Source of the DNA: Phytoseiulus persimilis | Taxonomy: Eukaryota; Arthropoda; Arachnida; Mesostigmata; Phytoseiidae | Assembly (NCBI GenBank): GCA_037576195.1 | Contig: CM075103.1 | Coordinates: 29,162,723-29,226,722, forward strand | Direction: 5' to 3' | Length of the DNA: 64,000 nt | Shown: positions 9,551 to 21,073 of the stretch, piece after piece | Position numbering within the stretch: the stretch's first letter is position 1 | Layout of the letters: every line of letters starts with the position of its first letter | Notes under the pieces: model-generated | Database searches by the model: none | What the model saw: the letters and a program-made list of their open reading frames with translations, nothing else | Told to the model about the DNA's origin: nothing | Program-made: the position numbers and the translations under genes

Positions 9551-9676
9551 ATGACTCTCGGAGAGGGAAACACGATCGTCCTTGAAATGGCGCCGGGAGA
9601 AAGCATTTCAGACCCTGACAACAATGAAAGTTTGAGAAGCTCGTGTGATGCGTTAACTTGGCTCGGATATCCCCTC
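9551..9676 (-). promoter_or_regulatory. Conserved block upstream of P450-A (candidate promoter region)
   Basis: This block lies about 100-225 bases 5' of the P450-A start. It matches 48,851-48,976 upstream of the diverged A4 with only a handful of differences, whereas sequence on both sides is much less alike between the two loci. Conservation above background next to a gene start suggests regulatory function. I see no clear TATA box. Identical copies lie at 22,651-22,776 and 35,750-35,875. Confidence 0.35.
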
Positions 9677-9706
9677 ATTCGGTTTCATGCGATCCACCAT
9701 ACCGAA

Positions 9707-10069
9707 CTAGGGCGAGTTCGGAGATCCAACGTGTCGGGGAAATACTTCCTGTGGTGACCTTCGACTGGAATCATCGAGCGAAGCTCGCCTCTCACCGAAC
9801 AAGACCATAGCGAACGACTCCCACGCATGCTGAACAAGTATTCTGTCAGCGATGACTCGCACTGAATCGTATGGACTGCGATTCGACTCGGGGAGGTTGG
9901 AAAAGTCCTCCGAAAGTTCCAATATGTCCCGAGACGACAGGAACGATATCAGCTTGATGTCATCCTCTTCGAAATTCACGATGGATGGGGCATCCGTGAG
10001 ATTGAAACGACTCACGGGCGAAATGCTCTTCAAAAATTCGCGATTTCTCGACCGACGACGCTTGTTCAC
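9707..10069 (-). CDS. Hypothetical reading frame, weakly F-box-like, probably a relic
   Basis: A 120-codon frame contains the segment FLSSRDILELSEDFSNL and, at its start, NKRRRSRNREF. Both resemble the second half of F-box motifs. The counterpart in the diverged U4 (about 49,040-49,400) keeps KLISFPSSRDILVLS but has frameshifts, so at least that copy is dead. Copies lie at 22,807-23,169 and 35,906-36,268. It may be a fragment related to the acidic F-box/LRR-like gene. Whether it is expressed cannot be judged. Confidence 0.25.
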   Translation of the reverse strand: MNKRRRSRNREFLKSISPVSRFNLTDAPSIVNFEEDDIKLISFLSSRDILELSEDFSNLPESNRSPYDSVRVIADRILVQHAWESFAMVLFGERRASLDDSSRRSPQEVFPRHVGSPNSP

Positions 10070-10340
10070 AGAGGACAGGGCGATGAGTCGTCGATAACAA
10101 TATTTGAACGAGGCTCGAGGGCGCCGCTAACTGGTGAGTTGCAGTCAATTGAGAGCCGACCCGCGTCAACGTTGGTGGATGAGACTCAAACGCATTGACA
10201 CTGGCGGCATTCATCTCGGCTCACCGTATTTTTCCGTGGTGAGGCAACGCAATGGAGTCACATCCAGAAGATTTTTGAGCGATTCTACTGCTCAAGTTCA
10301 AACTTGAAGATACAGCGGCACTCCTGTCTGAAGAGTCAAG

Positions 10341-11280
10341 TACGGCAATCTGGTCGGCTTGATCAAGACAGTTGGAAGATGTTTCCGAAAATTTCGCGTG
10401 GGAGACATCAAAGATGCTCCAAGGTCTGGCAGACCTAACGAGATAGACGGCGATGCCGTAATGAGAGCATTGGGAAAGAGTCCTGAGCCGAGTAGTGTTT
10501 CGATATCGGAGAGGCTGGGTGTCTATGACCATGCGATCCGGAATCCCTTGCATGGGATGGGGAGAGTTTATGAGCTCGGCCAATGGATACCTCATCTCCT
10601 AACGTTTTGTCAGAACGAAATGCGTGCGGCGTTGTGCAGTTTCCTGGTGCAACGAAACTCCCCTGGAAGTTTCCTCGACCGGACCGTTACTGGTGATGAG
10701 AAGTTGGTCCCATACGACAACGTTTCCCACTGGTCGCTACTGGTTTCCTCGAGGAACACCGACCCCCGGGCACACCAAGCAAAATACAATGAAAAAGAGA
10801 GCTCCCCTGTGTGTCCGGTGGGATAACAAAGGAATCGTACATCATGAATTCTCGAAACCCGGCGAATTAGTTGCTCCTGGAGTCTACTCTGCGCAGGTGG
10901 AGCGGGTGTATGAAGCCTTGCTCAGGTAGCAACTCAGCCTCATGACGAGGCGGGGAGTCATCCTTCAACATGACAGAGCGAGGCCCCACATTGCAAACAC
11001 CACTCACAACACCTTCACACGATCGAAATTCGAGGTTCTGCCGCACCCACCTTGCTCTGTGGACCTCGCCCCGTCCGATTATCATTGCCTCCCCAATTTG
11101 CAAGACTATCTTGGTGGCAGAATTCTCAGCTCCGGAGAGCCCATGAAAAACGCTGTTGTATTCTTCCTCAAAGAAAACATAGTCAAGTTCTACCGGAAAG
11201 GTATCGCTGATTTGGTGGATTGGTGTTGTAAGTGTCTGGCTGTCGAGGGAGATTACTTCGATCGGAATCGGTCTTGGTGA
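10341..11280 (+). pseudogene. Mariner transposase relic, copy 1
   Basis: The transposase is recognisable from the helix-turn-helix linker (FRKFRVGD ... DAPRSGRP) to the C-terminal YFD. The catalytic triad is in place: Asp in TGDEK, Asp in LQHDRARPH, and Asp in PSDYH. The last two are separated by exactly 34 residues, the mariner D,D34D spacing. The gene is broken by a frameshift at about 10,725-10,745 and an in-frame stop at 10,927. The N-terminal part of the DNA-binding domain is missing, and I could not identify terminal inverted repeats. The last unit lacks this insertion. Confidence 0.92.
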
Positions 11281-11344
11281 TGAAAAAATGTGATAATTTT
11301 AATTTTCGGAAAAAAAACGGGCAATATTTATTTCCATCTCTGAT

Positions 11345-12870
11345 ATCACGGAAACCCACTATGAGACGAGATTTCCTGGTGGAGGAACGGCGGGCGTGCT
11401 CTTCAGTCGAACAATTAGCAGTGTGTTAGTTATGGCGAATGTTCGATCAACAGGATGGATAATGCCTTCAGCGTTGGCATTCTCTTAACATCAGCTCTTG
11501 ACCACCGTTCATTTTTCACAGGCACACCCGATTATTAGGACCTTTATCTGACTTTTTCTTGTACTCAAACTGCATTGGTGATGAAGCGATACGATCCCAG
11601 TTCTCTCAGAGAGTCTGAGAGTCCTAGAATCCTCATGGAAAGGCACAGAATCCCTCTCATTTCGATTTCACTCCGATTACTCTGAAACTGCCGGAGGCGT
11701 AACTTTCCAGGCGCTCGAAGGATTCCGAAAAACTCCATAAACTCTGTTTTCCACTCCGTTGCGAGCCGACGCCGACGTATCGAGTGTCCGGCAGAACAGC
11801 CTCGGCTGTGAGTTCTTCTCGAGGCGCGTCTCAGTTTTAAACCGAGCCGATTGACGTGGGAGCCTTCTCCCACAATTTCATCAAGTCGGGATATGGAAGT
11901 TGACACGATGGATTCGGATATAATAGGCACGTGGACGCTGAGCCCACAGCTTCCACGCCGTCTCAAGTCCCTTGCTGGCGGGAAGTAGGGGAAAATCGGT
12001 GAAAACGGAGCGATCGCGGGCCTGCGGGCGAGATGCGAAGCAGAGATCCGATATCATGAGTAGGCTACCAGTTTCGTGAAAGGATGTGAGCCAACTCCTC
12101 TTGAACTCGGGCCCTATAAGTCTCTCTGATGTCCGTCAGAATGGCTCTCCCGATGCTCGAGTATGCGGCGACACACCGAAACTTCGAAGGATATCAGCGC
12201 CGTGAATTTACGGTCAGCCCGTAATAATTTGGAGAACTTCGATGGTAGTCTCCCGTAGCCGCTCCAAACCTAAGAGTGTCGCTCTGTAGATCGAACCATG
12301 GAAACGCGGAACTCCAGTTCCGGTTTTTTTTCAAGACAAGTTTCCGAATCTCGCATGCCGGGTTCGTCCAATGCGAGTCGCGCTCGAAATCGTCGGCTCA
12401 ACTCGGTCTGGGGACAACCGCCCACGGCCCCCGAGAAGTTTTCCGTCGAGAAGTTCGCATCTCAGAGGGGAACGTGTCTTGGATGACTCTCTTGCGCTTC
12501 AGAAATGCGAAGGATACACTCGGTACCGACCTCGTCAGTTGTCCAGCTTCTGACATTTCGAACCCAACTTCCTCATTCTCAATTGGAAGTTCGGATTCCT
12601 CTAGGATGAGAGGAACTGAGGAAGACAGGTTATGGCCCCGGGGAACATTTACCCATCCCCTCCCCAACTCTGCGATACCTGATCTCCATCCACGAGAGGT
12701 TTGCTTTCTGTAGATTTGATCTGCTGTTGGGGACATCGGGGGATTTGGGATGATATTCCTGGAATATCAAGTTTTGTGCATGGTGGATGGATCATATGTG
12801 TTGAAGTTTCAGGTGCCCTGCGTGACAGCTGGAAATGAAGAGCAGAACGTTCGGGAATTTGACTCACTCG
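11345..12870. other. No recognisable gene (between mariner and psiB; also in U2 and U3)
   Basis: The first 600 bases are homologous to 49,700-50,340, which lies directly 3' of intact P450-B, so this part is ancestral P450-B downstream sequence. A 133-codon minus-strand frame (11,565-11,966) is partly matched in the same frame in the diverged copy (QFQSxRSEI), but it has no recognisable domain. The equivalent stretches are 24,445-25,970 and 37,544-39,070. Confidence 0.45.
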
Positions 12871-12872
12871 AT

Positions 12873-13726
12873 CATCCGAGAGTCTCAGCGGTTCTCGGGA
12901 CGAATCACAAACCGATGGGTTCCGCCGCGATATTGCTCCACTGGAGCCCAGGCTTGCGTTTCATCGGCATGTTCGGCGTATTTCCAGTTGCCTCCACTTT
13001 GAACCTCAGCAGGAGGTTCGCCAGCATCACCTGCATGTTCAACACCGCGAGGCACTTGCCCACACAGTTCTTCAATACTTGTTCGAATATCCTTCAGGAA
13101 ACTTCCGGGCTTTTACTCTCCAGGTTCCGGGAAATACTCGGGTTCTGCTGCATGTGAGAGAAGTTTACCCCCACCCTGCTCTTGGGAATGTCTTGACCCG
13201 CGACAACTGTCTCCGAGCGGCAAACACCATCAATGAATCCAGCCATGAGCGCGAGTCGGAGGGTTTCGAGGACGGAAGGCCCAAGGAACTTCATTCGCTG
13301 CAGATGTTTGTAATCCAACGTAGCTCTGTCCTCTACAAGCGATACGATTTCCTTCTGAGTTAGCTCTCGAGCTTCCGGACACAGGGTCAAGAACAAGATG
13401 GTCGAGTCCAGAGTCATAGTTCTGTTGTCGGAGCCGAGAATCAACGGAGAAGTCTGCGAGGCCAACATTTCACCCGTCAGAATAGAATTCGGATCATCAC
13501 GCTGCGCTGTCAGATACAGATCGAGGATATCGGCCGTTCGGTTCTTCATAACCTCGTCCAGGTTTTCGCGCTTGACTCTCAGCTGTTGCCGTGTCAGTTT
13601 GGTGAAAAGCTTCACCAATCTCTTGCGTGGGAAATGGATGAAAGGTATGTATCGAACGATCCTCAGGGCGATCAGAAACAAGAACGCTGTAGGGGCGGGT
13701 TTGATGAAGTCCGATATGCATTTGAC
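12873..13726 (-). pseudogene. 5'-truncated P450-B pseudogene psiB1
   Basis: It matches the 3' part of intact P450-B (50,341-51,231). An open stretch covers the segment from FIKPAPTAFLFLI through the K-helix (ETLRLA). The haem-binding region is wrecked: a deletion of about 33 bases shifts the frame, and the glycines of FGQGPKNCVG are lost (it now reads FEQVLKNCVG). The 5' portion (anchor to about residue 195) is absent, and the sequence runs straight into the next unit. A chance frame continues 5' into that unit to 13,840. Confidence 0.9.
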
Positions 13727-16248
13727 GCGGAGCGCGTCAACTCGGCCCCAGCTCCAATCAGGCCCCGGGAGCCGAATTATTACGAATCGAATGATCTGAT
13801 CGAGCGGAGCGAGTTCATCTGGTCTCTCGTTTTGTACCATAAACGTGACAGATCAGCAGACGGGTTGGACCTCGTGGTTTCCTGATGTCATTGTCAATTG
13901 CATACACTGGCTTCACGGATTGGGTACTTGTCGTTGCATGGTCGACTTCGACGAAGCTTGTCTACGCGTGCTCCAAGTTCAAGTTCGGGGGACTTCCTTG
14001 GGCATGATACGTGAAATCGCAGTATCGATGGAAGAAGGAGATCAATCTAAGCTCCTAGTTTCCATCGACTTCCTTCGCTGATAATTATTCAAGGTTGATG
14101 CCAGTTGATCAATATTTTGAAAACAAAGAACGACACGGCTGCGAGATTCCTATGCGGATTTCACGAAATCTACCACCGATCAAAACCAAGTTTTGTTCTA
14201 TTTCACCACTATGAATAACTCATTCGTCGAGGACTGCCTCTGGGGGAATAGTGTAATGACGATGCAGGCCTCAGTTGGGCGCAAATACCTTTTATTTGTC
14301 CTCCATGATGAAGGAGGCTCATGTCAGTAGCTTACCGACCTTCGGCGATGCCCGGGGCGAACCTCCGGTCTGGTGCACCATGCGGGCTCGCGCGGAACTT
14401 CGATCTATGATGTAACAACATAATACCAATGTAATTCATATTCATGTGTAGGGATGTGATGAAGACACAATATGCAAGGGAGACCTCGGCATCTGATTAT
14501 TCTTACACTCATTAGTCGACTTCAAGATTGAGCGATCGTGGAAAAACCGTCGGTGCGATCATATTCGTGGGTGATTCAGGAGAAGTTCTCTGGGAATCGC
14601 GCCAGGAATTCAATGAGAAATTCGGTTGCGGAGGCTTCCACGCTCTATACTATGAAACCGCGAGAGCTTGATATGACATCCATTGCGTTGAATTTCTGTA
14701 GCTTCCCGAAGCGACCAGGTTGACTGTTCAACCCAACTGCGTTCTGACGGAACTCCTAGCGGGGTAGGGAGAAATCGAACCGAAAATTTCTAGCGGGCTC
14801 AGCGGTGCGAGAGTTTCGAGACGATATCTTCAATGTTGTGTTCGGAAGATCATGATTCGGTACGCGCATGCGCCCTGCTATTCTGAAACCAGAGGTTTGC
14901 GAAGAATAGAAATGTCTCTCGCGCTTCCCCTCCCTGATTCACCAGGAGATGATTGAAGTTATTTGACAGCGCGGACGTCCTTCCGACCGCTCATATTGTG
15001 AGTGATCAGATGGATTATCTCACAGAGTGTGTGAGCGCGTTTCTCCCACAGTCAGTGCCATCTTGATGCTCCTGCAGCCTTGATGCCCCCAGCGACCTGA
15101 TGCCCGGGGCGGAGCGCCCCCGCCTCGCTACGCTACTGTATAGGGGTCGAGGCTGAGTGAATATCGCAGAATTCGAGCTCCAGAGAGCCGGAAATGTTTT
15201 TTTTTTCCTTCCTATCAGTGTTTTTCTCGCTGGAAAGCGTTCCAATCACAAAACTGATGCTTCATCCGCGATCCACATGCCTCAGATGCTAAGCAAGAAC
15301 CCACCCCTTCAAAGTCGAAGCAACTGGGGATGGGAAATCGGGGACACAGTGGACCTGACGGGACGAAAAATTGACAGCGACAATCTCAGCGGGTGGGCGA
15401 CGATGCTCGTATTCCGATCGGGGCTCAGCAGTTCACACAAGAACAGTATTATGAGTTATTTCTTAACTTATATTTCGGAATCTAGTCGAGAGATTATCGT
15501 GTTCCCAGTTCGAAAAGAGAGATCTCTGATTCGATAGAATCGGATCCAGAGGTTTGGTTGTTCGGACCTCCAGGTTCGTTTTGACCGACATCGGAAATAT
15601 GACGCGAAAAACGGACTTCTCAGAAACTGGGCTGGATCTCGCATCCCAGTACGGCTCGATGACAGAGGAATATTTCCTTTAACTCCCCATGCCATGAAGT
15701 GCGTATTTCTTCCGATCCTTCTCGTTGCAGCCTCGTTTATACTGAATACTGTTGGCCCATCCTGGCCCCATGATTCGACAGTACCCTGAGAGGTATAGGC
15801 AGCCAACGTTGGAAGAGATCTCCTCGAGCTTGTATATGAATCGACGGTGAAGAACACACCGCGAAGGAATGAAAATAATGCCTGCTAATCCGTGCGGGTA
15901 CTATTAAATGATGCTGTTGAAGCACTATTGACTGAAGAGCTCGAGAATTTTTGTATCTCAGTACACCACCCCTTGGTCCGTTCTCATGAGGACTCAGGCC
16001 GAAGGAAATCGCGTTTAATACATGGGAATGAAATCGTTCTCAACTTTATTGACAATACGGTGATCCTTCTGATCTTTAGGTTAAACGCACGTCTCTACCT
16101 AGGCTGAACAACCTAATATTCTACGCCAAGGACTGAAGGAATCGCCAAGCGAGGAGGAGCAAGAGTCGGCCATCGGTTCCCCTCCCGAGAACTAGACTGG
16201 ACAAGCTCCTGGTGATGTCAAGAGGGACGGGTGCAGCGGTCGGGTGTT

Positions 16249-16884
16249 TCACCCGGAGTAATACCCTTCTTCGATGTCCTCCTCTTCATCGACTCCTTCG
16301 TCCTCGTCGAACATGGGAGCATCGTCAATCTCAAAGATGGGAGCACCCTGTTCGTCAAAGATGGGAGCCTCGTCTTCCTCAAACATGGGGGCGACGTCTT
16401 CGTCAAACACGGGAGCTTTGTCTTCGTCGTCCGCGTCGTTCGGATCGGGGTCGAAGTGAACCTCCTCGAGATTCGTCAGCGTCCGCATAACGACCCGAAC
16501 GTCCTCTTCCGTGAGTTTTGTGTTCCTCACATCCAGGCTCCTGAGTTCGGAGCACTTCAGGATGAGATCCATCATCCACTGAGGAGGCGTCGAGCACCCC
16601 GAGAGGTTCAAAGCGCGGAGGTTAGTCGGGTGCATCCCGACGAACATGAACATGTTCAAACTTAAGTTTGAACTGCGCAGCTCTGTCGTGAATCTGAGCG
16701 CGAGGCGCTCAAGCCTTCTGTTCGCGAGTCCCACAGCGACCCGCGTCTCGTCGTCGCTGTGCTCGAGGATTTTCTCGATCTCCTCGTCCTCAAGGTTCAT
16801 CAGCTGCCCGGGGTTGGAAGCAACGTCCGGGAAGGCGAGCTGGTACAGCACGCGGCGGTCGGCGACATCGATCTCGTTTGCCAT
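16249..16884 (-). CDS. F-box/LRR-like protein with acidic C-terminal repeats, copy 2
   Basis: Same 211-residue architecture as copy 1: weak F-box, short LRR segment, five acidic AP-x-F repeats. The protein is identical to copies 3 and 4. The second and third acidic repeats read APMFEEDE and APIFDEQG. It lies about 4.2 kb 3' of P450-A2 on the same strand. An AATAAA on the minus strand lies about 200 bases past the stop. The frame is also open upstream to 17,130. Confidence 0.65.
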   Translation of the reverse strand: MANEIDVADRRVLYQLAFPDVASNPGQLMNLEDEEIEKILEHSDDETRVAVGLANRRLERLALRFTTELRSSNLSLNMFMFVGMHPTNLRALNLSGCSTPPQWMMDLILKCSELRSLDVRNTKLTEEDVRVVMRTLTNLEEVHFDPDPNDADDEDKAPVFDEDVAPMFEEDEAPIFDEQGAPIFEIDDAPMFDEDEGVDEEEDIEEGYYSG

Positions 16885-18400
16885 TTCGATAATAGCAGAG
16901 GAGCTTCCACTGGGAACTTCTCGAAGAAACTTGTGATTCGTTTCGAAGAGTTCAGTTGTCTGAAAAGACTGTGAGTCTGAGCAGCCTCCAACCGGGGTTT
17001 TAAGCACAGACTCTCTCCTCATTGAGTCGGAGAGTGTGAGGGGGTCGGAGGGGTTCACCCAAGATCGGTCGACACGGCGAAGTCGTTCTTGGCGGGGGCA
17101 GATTCTGGATCTTCTTTGGTCCCACCACAACGAGACGATAACACCGAAATATTAGGGGTTCCACCCCAGTGATGAAGCGGTTCATGGGGTGAAGCTCCCA
17201 TCTGTTACGAATCCAAACGGGGCTCCAAATAATTTCTGGATTCTGTTACTTCCGGATACCCCTCGTACGAGCCTCCCGAGAGCTGACCAGCAAGAACAGA
17301 GCTACCGCTGAGAAGCGCATTCCGAGTGATTTACGCGAATCCACATCGATCAAAGTTCGAATTCCTCGCTCTTCGCCGCAGTCCAACAGGTTCAACGCAA
17401 GAACGGTCGAATCCTGGGCTCACTTTACAGAAGTTTCTCAAGGTCCTCGAATGCCCTTGCTCGGAGAATCCACAACCGCACTGAACAGCTCTCAACAGGC
17501 GATTCATTGGCCCCGCGATCGACTCGTGATTCTGATTCAACTTCGAACGAAAACCAGCGAAGCTCGACAATAAGACCTATTTCCCGGTACAACAGAAAAT
17601 CAATTCGGGAGAATGAATGGAAGACTTGCTATTTGTCCATAGTCTGCAGAACTTCTCAAGAACCAGCACCAGGAGCACCAAGAGACAAGGGATACCTGCA
17701 AATTTTACTGTGTTGTTCCCGATTGTGAGGTTATTGTGGGGTTCTAGAGTTCTGGTCCTATAGCGTCAGCGAATGCAACACAAATACGAGCATGATCATG
17801 AGCGCGTACCGTAAGGCCTCATCGAATAGCAAGTTATTCGAATATTTCTTCAGAGGAGAGGTCGCCGATGGGTGTAACTTGTCGTGTAAGCTCAACTCGA
17901 GACCCGGTTCGCACTCCCAAAGATCCATGGAAATACATGATTCGTGATAGAAATTTCCCAGATATCCACAAGCACCTTTGAGGAAATATTTGAGCGACAG
18001 CATCAGAGAGATTCAAGTTCACACACACAGTGGAGCCGCGTGAGATCCCCGTGATCTCGTGTCTCCTGGTACTCCCGGGACTGGTTTTTGAGGAGTAATG
18101 CAAAGTTTGGAGAGATAGGAAGTCTTCCATGTATTTTCTTGGATCGATTTTACTTCATAACGGAAATACTATTTCCCGCTACGCGTTATAACGGAGAAGA
18201 GGTCTGCCGACGACGTACGAAGCCTATCCTGGCCCAGCGGCGCTCCTCAGGAGCTCGTTCCTCTCGTATGGGAACTCGGCCTGCGAGCATCGAATGATGA
18301 ATCCAAAGGCGGATCTTCTCCATGCTCGAGAAATTCCTCGTATATCAACGCCGCAATCCACGGAAGTCTCAATGCACGAACTAATCAGCCAGTGAACTCA

Positions 18401-18744
18401 GGGAGCACCGGGTGCCCGTCAACTGGGCTTCGCCGTCAACCGGGCCATGGCGTCAACTGGGCTTCGCCGTCAACCGGGCCATGGCGTCAACTGGGCTTCG
18501 CCGTCAACCGGACCACGGGGTCAACAGGGGCCTTAACCTGATCTCACCGGATTCCCCCGCACGATTTCGAGTGCGCTGGCTGTCGCTCCGCTCGCTCGCC
18601 CGAGCCCTAACCTAACCTCACCCAATCTCCCAATCCGCTTCAAGTCCGCTGCCTGCCGGTCCGCTCGGAAGTCGACGGCGAGGCCCAGTTGACGCCGGGG
18701 CCCGGTTGACGCCGCGGCTCAGCTGACGCGCTCCCGGGAGCACC
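18401..18744. mobile_element. Foldback-type non-autonomous element, copy 2
   Basis: Same element at the equivalent site in U2, with target duplications at 18,401-18,409 and 18,736-18,744. It is 17 bp shorter than copy 1 because one minisatellite monomer is missing from the left arm. It was carried by unit duplication, not by a separate insertion. Confidence 0.7.
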
Positions 18745-21073
18745 AGATTCGTGGTTCAAAAGAGCTGGATTGGGAACCAGGCTCTATAACTAGTCTGGGA
18801 ACAGATCTCCCTGGGTCGCCCGGCGAGGATGGTGCGTCATCTCAGACAAGGAGAAGTGATTCCCGTCGATCTGGCTCGAACGGTTCTCTGAAATTAGCTC
18901 CACCGCGTTTAAGGGACCGGTATGCATACGGACAAAGCTGTAACTGCGACGTACGGCTCCACATTCTGCCTCAGAAGAAGTTCTGGGCTGATCATCATCC
19001 TTCGACGCAATCACCGGCCGGACGCTACGTCGCGGTCGAGTCGAGTTCTGCGTTTCGTGGTGAGGTGAGGCGGGTCGCTTTGCTTTGCTCGCAGTCAGCA
19101 CTTCGTGGAAACACGAAAGCAACAGCAGAGGCTCGCTGACTCCTGATATTAGGAGAATTCACGAAGTCCATGCAGTTCCATCATGAGTCTGTCTTCACCG
19201 CTGGGGAGCCTTGGCGACCTCTTTGCTCCGTTATGGAAGTCGGTAACTTGAGCCTTACGAAATTGAAATATATTGTTCTCACGTCCTTCTTAGTCCATCC
19301 GTCGGGTTTCGCTCCGAGAATCAAGGCGGATGATTACCCGACAAATTGCCGAGGGGCGGCTGGTTCCGAAGCAACTTGGATGGGAGTTGTGAATTGGCTC
19401 AACCTGCGAATTCATCAACAAGCCGACCTCCGGCTGACTGTAGTGGGCCGCGCTTCGCGGGGTTGGACTGCAGCTTCTGGCACGGAGAAGAATCGACCTC
19501 AGAACCACCTCCACAGACCCCAAAAAGTATGGTCGATGGACAACTGAATCACCTCTATGGACTCCAATGAGTCTGGTCAGATTGCTCCCGGGATAAGCTT
19601 ATCAAGCTCCGGAAAGTATTCCGTCAGATCGATCCCGGAATCACCTCCCTAAACCCGAAAAGTATGTTCAGATCGCTTCCGAATCCTCGCGTTCGAAATA
19701 TCAATTGAACTTCAGATGCGAGACGTTTCAGGGCACGATTCTCCTAGCCCAGAGGTCGTCAAACTGTGTGTCGCGACACACCAGGGTGCCGAGGGTGTCA
19801 CGGGGTGTCGCGAGGTGTCACGGGTAGCTGCGAGGTGTCACGGGGTGCTGCGGGGGCAGAGACTGTTGAGAGGTGACTCCGGTTGACCTCAGGACCGTTC
19901 CAACTCAATCCGGCACGCTCTTACGAGGCAGAAGCTTTGACCGCCGACAACAATGCCTACTGGAGTTTGTCGAAGAAACATCGAATATCGTCCGTCTGGC
20001 AATTAGGTCGCGCCATTGAGGACCTGTTAGCACAAAGAACTACTATGTTTTCATCGAATACGTGCCGAACATGCATTAATTTGACGGCATTCCAACATAC
20101 TGGTGTGATAGTTTTAATAGGGCACAGACAGTGAGCTACTGTTCGAAATTCGCCATACCATCTGTACTGATTCAGAAGACGATGGAACCAACACTTGCGA
20201 AACGAGAATGAACGAAAGCAGTTGAGAGCACCGATCGTTTGTTTTGCTCGAGGTCGATTTCTACGCCTCGGCTCCCAAGGGCAGTTTTTCAGTTTTCCAA
20301 CCCGGACTGTCCAAACTTTTTTTCCGATCGATCTATCGCATTGTGTTCGCACCGAAGGGGGACATAATGTGGCAGGAACCAGGAAGTGGTCAACCTTTGG
20401 TTTTGGGTCAGAAACATTCACTTTGAAGTTGGTCATTTTGAAGGTATTCAAACTCGTCGTGGAAACTTTCTGAAGGATGCATCAGAGAGGTGGATCCGCG
20501 AGTTTTCCAAAATTCACCTCATGAGCTCTGTTTCATGCGGTTAGTCTCCAAATAACATAGATATGGGCTCCGAACCGAGACGGCATATGGCCCGCCGATT
20601 GGACATAGATAGTTCTTTTTGGAAGAGGAACCCGACCCAATAGATTCCGTTCGAATCCCCGACCAAAGGCCAAGAGTGCCGAGACTCTTCAGAACGAAAT
20701 TTGTCTCCTCGGACAAGAATCGCGGAGACCTTCCGAGGCACGGTATGCCTCTGGTCAACGATGACTGAAAACTCCTGGAAATGGTTAATATCTCGCCATG
20801 TTATCAAAACAGCTCGTCTCTCGGTGTCTTCGCAAAGGAGAACCAGGAGAAGCGGATTTCCTGCATATGTATTTGCTTCTACTCGTGCGTAGAACAACCG
20901 GAGTCCAGTGGTATTAATCGAATCCGCGAAACAACCCCTGGAATCAGCTAGCCCGGTGGGAACGCACAACCATTATCAGCTCCGTCGCTGCCAGAGCGGT
21001 CTTTCAGCACCTTCGCACGATCCTCAGAACTCGGTCCAGCCTCTATTATGATCATCCTAACCCCTTGATCGTT

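Larger units (their letters stand above)
595..13726. repeat. Tandem array unit U1 (about 13.1 kb)
   Basis: First complete unit. It contains the F-box/LRR-like gene, foldback element, hAT-like terminus, P450-A1, mariner relic and psiB1. Up to about 6,105 it differs from U2-U4 by scattered substitutions and small indels (one extra 17-bp minisatellite monomer near 5,300, 12 extra bases near 5,945). From about 6,105 on it is essentially identical to U2 at an offset of 13,100. The left limit is the point where similarity to intact P450-B stops and unit-specific sequence begins. Confidence 0.9.

Noticed and set aside
13727-13840. N-terminal 38 codons of the psiB frame (MVQNERPDELAPL...) as a fusion protein
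   Set aside because: They come from the start of the next tandem unit and are joined by the breakpoint; no P450 or other domain is encoded there.
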